Source: CAVTAV01 sp963732795 (GTDB taxonomy: Bacteria; Pseudomonadota; Alphaproteobacteria; CAVTAV01). From it: a stretch of 64,000 nucleotides of DNA. Below are positions 55,583 to 63,089 of this stretch, piece after piece; the stretch's first letter is position 1, and each line of letters opens with the position of its first letter. The translations under genes and the position numbers were made by a program. The DNA lies in assembly GCA_963732795.1 (NCBI GenBank), contig CAVTAV010000002.1, forward strand, positions 124,001 through 188,000, given 5' to 3'. Under the pieces are notes generated by a model. It made no database searches and was not told where the DNA came from. It saw only the letters and a list, made by a program, of their open reading frames with translations.

Positions 55583-57343
55583 GGCGACCCTAATCGTCGT
55601 TCCCGCGAAAGCGGGAATGACGTCGTGGCAAGAGCGGCCGCAAAGTCCTTTAGCACAGGCTTTTCGAACAGTTCGGCCAGCGACGCATCGATCCCCAACT
55701 CTTCTGCCATGCGAAGCGCGATCTCTGTCGCCAAGAGCGAATCCCCGCCGAGCTCGAAGAAATCGTCCTCCGCGCCGACGCGGTCCCGCTTCAACACATC
55801 GGACCAGATCTCCGCGATGCGCTTTTCAGCCGCCGTTCGCGGCGCGACATAGGGGCGCGACGAGAGGTCTATAGGGGCGGGTAGGGCCGCATGGTCGATC
55901 TTGCCGTTCGGTGTCAGCGGCAGGGCGGCAAGTGGCGTGATTGCGGCCGGCACCATATAGCCGGGGAGCGTGGCGGCGAGATTGCGCCGGATTTGCCCCG
56001 TGTCGATCGCCCGCTCCGGCCGCGGCACCACATAGGCCATCAGCCGTCCGTCCTTCTCGATAACCGCCGCATCCGCCACGTCGGGGAGGGTGCACAGCGC
56101 CGACTTCGATCTCGCCGAGCTCGATTCGGAAGCCCCGTATCTTCACTTGCTGGTCCTTGCGGCCGAGATAGGCGAGCCCGCCGTCGGGCAGCCTCTTCGC
56201 CAGATCGCCCGTCCGATAGACCCGCGCGCCGGCGGAATCGGTGATGAATCGCGCGGCGGCCAGCTCCGGCCGATTGAGATAGCCCCGCGCGAGGCCGGCG
56301 CCGGAAACATGGATCTCGCCCGTCCCGCCGCAAGGAACGGGCCGCCCGGCTTCGTCGAGCACATGGAGCCCGAGATGATCCAGCGGCCGGCCGATGACGC
56401 TTTGCGGCGAGTCGAGATCGCCGATGGTCAGCAGTTTGTGGGTCACATGGATTGTCGTCTCGGTGATGCCGTACATGTTGACGAGCGCCGGGGGCTGCCC
56501 GCGCCAGCTCTCGCGCCAGGGTTTGAGCTTCGCCGGGTTCAGCGCCTCGCCGCCGAAGATCACCTGCCGCAGGGCGAGATTGTTGTTCCGATTGTCCATC
56601 TCCGGCACGCGGATCAGGGCAAGGAAAGCCGAGGGGGTCTGGTTGAGGATGGTCACTTTGCGTTCGGCGAGCAGTCGGGCGAAATCCCGCGCCGAACGCG
56701 CAATCTCGCGCGGCACGACCTCCAGCCGCCCGCCGTGTAGCAGCGCGCCCCAAATTTCCCAGACAGAAAAGTCGAAGGCGACGGAATGGAAGAGCGTCCA
56801 GACATCCCGCTTCGAGAAATCGAAATGGCGCTCGCTCGCCGCGAACAGGGCGGTGAGGTTGCGGTGCTCGATCATCACGCCCTTCGGGACGCCGGTCGAG
56901 CCCGAGGTGTAGACGATATAGGCGAGATGCTCCGGCCCGGCCCGCGGCGGCGGATCGGTGTCATCGCCCACCCGGTCATTGATCACGAGCGTGCCGTCAA
57001 AGCCCGAGAAACGTCCGGCAAGCCCGGCTTCGGTGACCAGGGTTCGCATCCCGGTATCGCGCAGAATGAAGTCCAGTCGCGCCTTTGGATAGGCGGGGTC
57101 GAGAGGCACGTAGGCGCCGCCGGCTTTCAGGATGGCCAGCATCCCCACGATCAATCCCGGCGAGCGCTCCAAACAGATCCCGACCAGGCAATCCGGCCCG
57201 ACGCCTAAATCGACCAGCCGGTGCGCCAGCCTGTTCGCCCGCGCGTTCAGCGCGGCATAGGTGAGCGTCTCGTCACCGAGGGCGACGGCGACGGCATGGG
57301 GGTGGCGGCGGGCTTGGCTCTCGAAGGTGTTATGCACGCACAA
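55579..57343 (-). pseudogene. NRPS A-T didomain, predicted threonine-activating, one frameshift
   Basis: Stand-alone adenylation plus carrier protein, about 585 residues. Core motifs: YTSGSTGVPKGVMIEH (A3), FHSVAFDFSVWEIWG (A4), NMYGITETTIHVTH (A5), YRTGDLAKRL (A7), RKDQQVKIRGFRIELGEIE (A8) and, after an indel near 56083, LPLTPNGKIDHAAL (A10). The carrier Ser is in DDFFELGGDSLLATE. The specificity residues read D-F-W-N-I-G-M-I-H-K, which is the known threonine code with Ile for Val at one site. The TTG at 57343 has an AAAAGGAA site 7 bases upstream; the frame opens to a GTG at 57394 that would overlap the operator palindrome. The last residues (SFPLSRERRLGSP) come from a dispersed repeat. Confidence 0.88.
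55595..55625. repeat. Dispersed repeat CGTTCCCGCGAAAGCGGGAA
   Basis: Palindrome TTCCCGC-GAAA-GCGGGAA followed by TGACG. Related to the copy at 22991-23015. It covers the 3' end of the NRPS A-T gene and supplies its final codons, and lies at the convergent junction with the dioxygenase gene. Confidence 0.7.
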
Positions 57344-57369
57344 GGCGAAATTCCTTTTGACTGATCGCG

Positions 57370-57390
57370 AATACGCGTATAACGTGTATT
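57370..57390. promoter_or_regulatory. Candidate operator, imperfect 21-bp palindrome between divergent NRPS-locus genes
   Basis: AATACGCGT and ACGTGTATT form imperfect inverted arms around a 3-base centre, in an AT-richer stretch between the A-T gene (minus) and the SyrC-like gene (plus). It could bind one regulator for both transcripts. The regulator is not identified in the window. Confidence 0.45.
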
Positions 57391-57423
57391 TCACAATGCA
57401 TGGTCTCGTAAAGGAGTGATCTG

Positions 57424-58443
57424 ATGTCCGCGCTTGGCCTCGCCCGGCTTCAACCCGCCGTTCAGCCCGATTATTGGCGGGAGTTCGACGATATCCGCGA
57501 AAAGGACGCCGCCGTCGTCACCCGCGTCCGGGCGTCCGACGGCTACAATCTGACCGTGTATGAGTTCGGCAAGGGGAATCCAGAAAGCGTGATGGTCGTC
57601 AATCCGCTGGTGTCGCCGTTTCTGCTTCTCGCGGGGCTCGCCGGCGCGTTGGCGGAACGCTACCACGTGATCTCCTGGGAGAACCGCGGGTGGGCCGTTC
57701 TTGCGCGAGTCGATCGGGGATATCGCGACCTCGCTCGACCGCCAGGCCAGGACCTGATCGAAATCTCGCAGGCCTTCGATCTCGAAGCCTTCCACGCCAT
57801 CACCTATTGCTCCGGCGCGCCGATCGTCGCCCGCGCGGCGAGCCAGGCCGAATCTGCCGATCCGATCCATCTCGCTCTATGCGCCGAGCGGGGCGGGCGT
57901 CGCCGACAAGCACTACGCCAATATCAGGACGTGTTCGCGCCCGATGATCCTCCAGGCGGGCACCGCCGAGACACGGGAGGCGCGGCGCATCGCCCAGGTG
58001 ATGCAGGACTATGTCCGCGCCCGCCACGGCCGGACGATGGGCTCGGCAGCGAGATCAGCCGGCTGACCTATCTCAACATGCGCGACCTCGACGCGATCAC
58101 CGGTTTCGCCCGTGTCATGGCCGACTACTGGGCCGGCGACATGAACGAGCGCCTCGCCCAATTCGACGAGATGTGCCGCCGTCATCCGGTCATGGTGATG
58201 CACAGCCTCGACGATCCGGTCGTCCATTACAGCGCCTCGGTCAAGGCCTGCACGCGCAGCGGAAGCGCCAAGCTCGTGCTCTATCCGACCGGCGGTCATT
58301 TCAAGCTGTGCGAGCGCGGCTCGGAGGCCATGCGGGACGTAATGGGCTTCATGGCCTCGCATGAAGCCGACGTGTCCCCCGCATGGCCGACGCTTCGGCC
58401 CGGCCTCTATCTGGGGCCGCTCTGGGCGGTCGACTGGACATGA
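57424..58443 (+). pseudogene. Alpha/beta hydrolase with Cys nucleophile, SyrC/CmaE-like aminoacyl carrier transferase, frameshifted
   Basis: About 340 residues; start after AAAGGAG. N-terminal DYWREFDDIREKDAAVVTRV and DGYNLTVYEFGKGNPESVMV are followed by NPLVSPFLLLAGLAGALAER and YHVISWENRG. An indel near 57700 leads to DLIEISQAFDLEAFHAITYC and SGAPIVARAA: the nucleophile elbow reads TYCSG, so Cys replaces Ser. A second indel region lies at 57880-58050. The acid is in MHSLDDPVVHY and the His in TGGHFKL. SyrC and CmaE have this fold and Cys and move aminoacyl groups between carrier proteins. Next to a Thr-specific A-T protein this is the expected partner. The 3' end overlaps the PPTase start as ATGA. 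Confidence 0.75.
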
Positions 58444-59114
58444 CGGCAGCTCAAGCGATCGCCCCGGCGCTTCAGCCCGGCCGGGCCGAAGCGGATCTCC
58501 TGCGCGCGATGTTTCCCGCCGATTGCGCCGTCGCGGTGTCTACGGAAACGGGCGATCCCGCCGACCTGTTCGATTGCGAGAGGAGCTATATCCGCGCGGC
58601 CGTCGCTTCACGCCAGGCCGAATTCGCCGCCGGCCGCGCCTGCGCCCGCCGGGCCTTGCGCGATCTCGGCGCGCCGCCTTACGCCATTCCCGCCGATGCC
58701 CACCGCGCCCCGGTCTGGCCGGCCGGCATCGTCGGCTCGATCGCCCATTGCCCCGGACTCTGCGCCGCGATCGTTGGGCAGAGGCCCTTGCGACAGGCGA
58801 TCGGTCTCGATGTCGAGACCCGCGGGCCTCTCAAAGACAGGCTTCGGGCCGTGGTGGCGACGCAGTTTGAGCAAGCGGATATCGCCCGTCAGCGCGGCCG
58901 GCTCGCTTGCGACCCCTACAAGCTGCTATTCGTCGCCAAGGAGGCGCTGTTCAAGTTCACCTTTCCGGTGACGCGGCAGTTTCTCGAGTTCCACCAGGCG
59001 AGGGTCCGCCTGGGCTTCGATGGCGGTTTCGAGGCCGAGGTCGGCAAATCGATGCGGTTCGCCGGGCGTTACGGCGTGACCGACCGGTTCATCTTGGCCG
59101 GAATGGTGGCCTGA
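58440..59114 (+). CDS. 4'-phosphopantetheinyl transferase (EntD-like)
   Basis: Loads phosphopantetheine from CoA onto carrier proteins of this locus. 224 residues, intact. Seen: the basic RQAEFAAGRACARRALRDLG, VGSIAHCPGLCAAIVG, the Mg-binding IGLDVETRGP and the KLLFVAKEALFKFTFPVTR box with the family KEA. This is the EntD/Npt group used for secondary metabolism. Translationally coupled to the SyrC-like gene by ATGA, with the free carrier protein gene starting 1 base after its stop. Confidence 0.93.
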   Translation: MTAAQAIAPALQPGRAEADLLRAMFPADCAVAVSTETGDPADLFDCERSYIRAAVASRQAEFAAGRACARRALRDLGAPPYAIPADAHRAPVWPAGIVGSIAHCPGLCAAIVGQRPLRQAIGLDVETRGPLKDRLRAVVATQFEQADIARQRGRLACDPYKLLFVAKEALFKFTFPVTRQFLEFHQARVRLGFDGGFEAEVGKSMRFAGRYGVTDRFILAGMVA

Positions 59115-59115
59115 G

Positions 59116-59370
59116 ATGTCCGTCCCATCCGTCGCCGACCGTCCCAATACCGAGGCTTATCTCGCCGCTCTGTGGCGGCGCATCCTGCAACGCGAGCCGA
59201 TCGAGCCCGAGGTCAGTTTCTTCGATCTCGGCGGCGGGTCGATCCATGTGGTGCAGATGCTGGCCGAGGTCTGTGCCCATTACGACATCGACCTCGATTA
59301 CGGCCGGTTCTTCGAGCAGCCGATCCTTACGGTGCTCGCGCGCCTCGTGGACGAGAAGATCACTCCTTGA
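59116..59370 (+). CDS. Stand-alone peptidyl/acyl carrier protein
   Basis: 84-residue free carrier protein. The phosphopantetheine site is Ser42 in VSFFDLGGGSIHVVQML, with Gly at the position usually Asp or His (LGGxS). Helix 1 is TEAYLAALWRRILQREPI and helix 3 region YGRFFEQPILTVLARLVDEK. It could receive the aminoacyl group from the A-T protein through the SyrC-like transferase. The downstream FAD gene starts within its stop (TTGA). Confidence 0.92.
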   Translation: MSVPSVADRPNTEAYLAALWRRILQREPIEPEVSFFDLGGGSIHVVQMLAEVCAHYDIDLDYGRFFEQPILTVLARLVDEKITP

Positions 59371-60683
59371 CCCCGTTGGATCAGCGTTTCGACGCGGCGA
59401 TCGTCGGCGCGGGCCCCGCCGGTGCGGCGCTGGCGATCGCGCTGGCGCGCGCGGGCTTCGGTGTGCTGTTGCTGGAGCGCAGCCGCCGCTGCGACGCGCT
59501 CGATAACCGCAAGACCCTGCGCGGGGAATGGATCGCGCCCTGGGGCGTCGGTCATTTGCGCGCGCTCGGCCTGTACGATCTTCTGGCCCCGCACGGCCAG
59601 GTGATCGCCCGGCATGTCCGCTACGATCAGGAGCGGCTCGGCGAGGCGCCGCAAGAGGACCTTCTCGATCTCTCGGGCCTCGTCGCCGGCGTGCCGGGAC
59701 CCTTGGGCATCGACTACGGACGGCTCCGCCAGGCCTTGGTCGACGAAGCGGTTCGGCTTGGCGTCCGGCTGATCGATGGCACGCATCTCGACGACGTGAG
59801 GACGGGGGCTTTGCGGTTCAGCCAGAACGGGCGCGAGCATGTCGTCCGCGCTCGGGCAATTATCGGCGCGGACGGGCGGTCGAGCACGCTCAGGAAGAGG
59901 CTCGGCATCCCGCTCCGCACTGCGCCGCTGCATCATTACATCTGCGGCCTCCTTATGGCCGATGTCGAAGGCTGGCCCGCCGATGTCGAGTTGAACGTCG
60001 TCGGCGAGACGACGGCGCTTATGGTCAACGGCGTCGGGGGCAAGCGCTTCCGGACCTACCTCTATTTCGATCCCGAGCGCTTCAAGGAGATCGGCCAACA
60101 GCTCCTCGCCGACGTCTATCGCGCCGCGCTTCGGATGGAGGGCGTTCCCGGTATCGAGGCCATTGCGGCGGGGCGGCCGGTCGGGGCCTGTCTCGGCATG
60201 CCGAACGCGCCGACCTGGACGGATCGCCCCTATCGAGACGGCATCGTGCTGATTGGGGACGCGGCAGGCAGCGATGATCCGATTACCGGTCAGGGGCTGT
60301 CGGCGGCTTTCGAGGACGTCAAGTCGATCGCCGGCATCCTCGCCGACGCCAAGGATTGGACCCGGCCGGATCTCTTCGCCGCCCATGCGACGTCCAAGGC
60401 CGAGATCCTGCGCCGACTGCGCTTCACCTCCATCGCGTTCTCGATCCGCGATGCCGAATTCGATTCCGCCGCCCGCCGCCGACGGCAAGAGGTGCGCGAA
60501 CGCCTGGCCCGGGAACCGGCATGCGGGCTCGGCCTCCTGTCGCAATATATCGGCCCTACGCGTCTGCCGCCCTCGGCGTTCACCGGCGCAGCGTGGGACC
60601 GGATCTTCGCGGGCGCCGTCCCGCCGCCCGACTTCGTATTGTCAGAACCGAGCATCGCCCATGCCGAATCTCTATGCGTCTAA
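59367..60683 (+). CDS. FAD-dependent oxidoreductase (PHBH/UbiH-like fold)
   Basis: 438 residues with start TTG at 59367, overlapping the carrier-protein stop; no ATG precedes the FAD motif, so a TTG is required. FAD motifs: AAIVGAGPAGAALAIALARA, IIGADGRSSTLRKRLGIPL and VLIGDAAGSDDPITGQGLSA. The halogenase motif WxWxIP is absent, so it is more likely a hydroxylase or dehydrogenase. It probably oxidises the carrier-bound intermediate or a released product. The 3' end overlaps the nucleotidyltransferase-like gene by 23 bases. Confidence 0.85.
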   Translation: MTPLDQRFDAAIVGAGPAGAALAIALARAGFGVLLLERSRRCDALDNRKTLRGEWIAPWGVGHLRALGLYDLLAPHGQVIARHVRYDQERLGEAPQEDLLDLSGLVAGVPGPLGIDYGRLRQALVDEAVRLGVRLIDGTHLDDVRTGALRFSQNGREHVVRARAIIGADGRSSTLRKRLGIPLRTAPLHHYICGLLMADVEGWPADVELNVVGETTALMVNGVGGKRFRTYLYFDPERFKEIGQQLLADVYRAALRMEGVPGIEAIAAGRPVGACLGMPNAPTWTDRPYRDGIVLIGDAAGSDDPITGQGLSAAFEDVKSIAGILADAKDWTRPDLFAAHATSKAEILRRLRFTSIAFSIRDAEFDSAARRRRQEVRERLAREPACGLGLLSQYIGPTRLPPSAFTGAAWDRIFAGAVPPPDFVLSEPSIAHAESLCV

Positions 60684-61584
60684 ACGGCCACACGATCTCC
60701 ATCGCTGCGCGAGCGCCGAGGAGTTCCGAGAGAATTTCGAGGCGCGCCTCGGCAGGACGATCATGGATTTCGTCGACGGTGTCGTGCCCGCAAAGAGTCG
60801 CGCGATCCTGCTGACGGGGTCGATCCCCGACGGCATCGCCAATGCCGTCTCGGATGTCGATCTGATGGTCGTCGCCGACGTGGATGGTGCGGTGAAGCTT
60901 GCGGCGTCCGGCTTTGGCAGTGGGCCGGCATCGATCAAGGCGGGGAGGCCGGGCGCGCTGGAACTCGCGGTCGTCGATGGCGTCGTCGGGGGCGTCGAAA
61001 CCGACATCGCGTTGATCTCCGGGCCTCGGCTCGCCGCCCTGTCTGACGCGCTCGAACGCGGCGGCGTGTCGCTTCAGGAGGATGAAATCCGCACCCTCGG
61101 TCGGATCAAGCGCGGCTGGATTATGGCGGACGAGGGCGATTACTTTGCGGAATTTCCCGGCCTTCTCGGCGGTCTTACGCTCGAAATCTATTGTGCGACG
61201 ACCTACTACTCGCTTGCCCTAAAACGCCTGGAGGACGCCTTTGCGGCGCAGCGCTCCGACGCCGACTTGGCGCTCCATCTCGGCCGGCTCGGAGTCGAGA
61301 CGGCGCTCCACGCCTATCTCGCGACGACGGGCTATTGCTATCCCTCGGCGAAATGGCCGCTGTTTCTGAAGCGCCATAATGACGATCCAATTCTGGACAG
61401 GGGCATCGCGCTCCTGTTCCCGCCGCGCGCCGGGACCGCCGCTGACCTGCGGCGCTATTTGACCGATGCTCAAGCCAATGTCGCCGACATCCGCCGGCTG
61501 ATCGAACGCGACCGGACCTTGCGGATCGCCTTCGATTACTGCCCGCAGACCTACTGGCCCGATTTCGCGCTCGCGGCGTCCTGA
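60661..61584 (+). CDS. Nucleotidyltransferase-fold protein in the NRPS locus
   Basis: 307 residues. The motif AILLTGSIPDGIANAVSDVD has Gly-Ser (53-54) and the DxD pair (Asp65, Asp67) of minimal nucleotidyltransferases; ETDIALIS could supply the third Asp. The C-terminal 170 residues are helical (YYSLALKRLEDAFAAQ and LRRYLTDAQANVADIRRLIE). It could transfer a nucleotide to a hydroxyl or amine of the product or a sugar. I know of no named member in an NRPS locus with this context. The 3' end overlaps the opposing MT-T gene by 34 bases. Confidence 0.68.
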   Translation: MPNLYASKRPHDLHRCASAEEFRENFEARLGRTIMDFVDGVVPAKSRAILLTGSIPDGIANAVSDVDLMVVADVDGAVKLAASGFGSGPASIKAGRPGALELAVVDGVVGGVETDIALISGPRLAALSDALERGGVSLQEDEIRTLGRIKRGWIMADEGDYFAEFPGLLGGLTLEIYCATTYYSLALKRLEDAFAAQRSDADLALHLGRLGVETALHAYLATTGYCYPSAKWPLFLKRHNDDPILDRGIALLFPPRAGTAADLRRYLTDAQANVADIRRLIERDRTLRIAFDYCPQTYWPDFALAAS

Positions 61585-63089
61585 ACATAGGCGGCGATCG
61601 CGCGCGGCGTCGCGTCCTCGGTGAAACGGCTCAGAGGCACTGTCACGCCGAACCTCTCGGCGATGCGTTGCCGCAGCAGCATGACCAGCAGCGAGCTGCC
61701 GCCGCAGGCGAAGAAATCGTCGTCCGCTCCGATCTCCGGCGATTGTAGGGCCTCGCGCCAGAGCGTCACGAGGCGGCCTTCGACCGACTCAGTTTTGTCG
61801 CGTAGGTTGCCGTTGCTTCGGTCATTCGCGAGCTTGACGGCCACGCCGTGCCCTGGCCATCGCGCGTCCAAAAATCGCCGCAGCAGATCCGGCAGAAGGC
61901 TTCGCGCCAGCGGCAGGGCAGGGTCGTTGGTAAGGCGCGTGTCGGGCCGTAGCCATTCCGGCTTCACGGGCAGGACGGGTGGCTCGTCGCCCCGGTAGAA
62001 GACCGCGTCGAACCGCTCCGGGTCGGGGCCCGGGGCGAGGTCGACGCGGTAGCCCAAGGTTGCACCCAGGGCAAAGAGGTGCTCCGGATGGACCGGCGGC
62101 TCGCCGGAGCCCGTCACATGTCCCATCAGCCGCGCGTTTGGAAAGTTATCCACAGTCAAACAAGCGATTGATTGAGAGCCGTAAGCCTCTAGAATCCGTC
62201 TTGTTTCCGTCATAGAGCTGAAATTCACCGGCGTCACATGAACACCGGGCGGCGATTTCGCCGCTCCGACATGCAGGATGACGTCGTATCGGTAGGAATT
62301 AAGCTCGTTTTCACGGGCCCCGCGCTTGAGAAGCCCCCTTATTTGACGGATTCGTGACTGTATTTTTTCGAGCCTGTGGAAGAACGACGGATCGATGACA
62401 AGCTCTTCCTCCTGCTCGAGGGCCGTCGTCACACTTCTCGCGGCATTGAAACGGCGTAGGAGGCGGAGGTCGCGGACATCGCCGATGATGATCGCGCCGT
62501 CCTCGATCCAACCCGCCGCGCGCGCGATCACTCGCGTCAGATAGCCGGCATTCGGGAAGTACTGCACGACCGAATTCAGGATCACAGTGTCGGCGCGAAG
62601 CGTCTCCGGCAGGTCATCGGCGTCGGCGGCCAACTGCTCGACATGGGCGAGGTCGGGCCGCGCGCGGATCAGGCGGGCAAGGCGGTCGCGGCAGGCTTGT
62701 GACGCATCGATGGCGAGATAGCTTTCGGCATCCGGTGCGAGGCGTTCGACGAGGAGGCCGGTGCCGGCGCCGATCTCGACGATGCGGTGCGGGCGGAGCG
62801 ATCGGATCCGCGCGACCGTCGCCTCGACCCATTCGTCCATATCGGCGCGGGGAAGGGGCTTGCCGGTGAGGCTGCTCACCCAGCCTTGGAGCATGTCGTC
62901 GGGATCGCCGGCCGCGAAGCTCTCGTCATAGACCTCACGCCACCGCGCGAGCTGCTCGGCTTCCATTTCCGGGCAATCGAGTTTCGGCACCACCGTCGCG
63001 ATGCCGCGGTCGACCTTCGCGGAAGCGACCATCGGATGAGACGCGAGCGCCGCTTCGATCGCGACAGTATCGAGCGTGTCGGTCGTCAT
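61551..63089 (-). CDS. Methyltransferase-carrier protein derived from an interrupted NRPS A domain
   Basis: 512 residues, intact. Residues 1-35 (VAIEAALASHPMVASAKV) are the A8-A9 text of an adenylation domain. Residues ~46-330 form a class I SAM methyltransferase: LARWREVYDESF, VEIGAGTGLLVERLAPDAES (SAM loop at 105-113), LNSVVQYFPNAGYL and IIIGDVRDLRLL. Near 410-440 LLRRFLDARWPGHGVAVKLA and RSNGNLRDK look like the A10 tail of an A domain (NGKxDRK). The carrier site is FFACGGSSLLVMLLRQRI (Ser about 465). No A core is present. So an MT embedded in an A domain has been cut out with its carrier and acts in trans. Its start overlaps the KAS III-like stop as ATGA. Confidence 0.82.
   Translation of the reverse strand: MTTDTLDTVAIEAALASHPMVASAKVDRGIATVVPKLDCPEMEAEQLARWREVYDESFAAGDPDDMLQGWVSSLTGKPLPRADMDEWVEATVARIRSLRPHRIVEIGAGTGLLVERLAPDAESYLAIDASQACRDRLARLIRARPDLAHVEQLAADADDLPETLRADTVILNSVVQYFPNAGYLTRVIARAAGWIEDGAIIIGDVRDLRLLRRFNAARSVTTALEQEEELVIDPSFFHRLEKIQSRIRQIRGLLKRGARENELNSYRYDVILHVGAAKSPPGVHVTPVNFSSMTETRRILEAYGSQSIACLTVDNFPNARLMGHVTGSGEPPVHPEHLFALGATLGYRVDLAPGPDPERFDAVFYRGDEPPVLPVKPEWLRPDTRLTNDPALPLARSLLPDLLRRFLDARWPGHGVAVKLANDRSNGNLRDKTESVEGRLVTLWREALQSPEIGADDDFFACGGSSLLVMLLRQRIAERFGVTVPLSRFTEDATPRAIAAYVQDAASAKSGQ

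Noticed and set aside
59367..60683. Flavin-dependent halogenase for the threonine locus
   Set aside because: The FAD protein lacks the WxWxIP motif and the halogenase Lys context; the general PHBH-like fold is all that can be supported. No SyrB2-like iron halogenase was found either.
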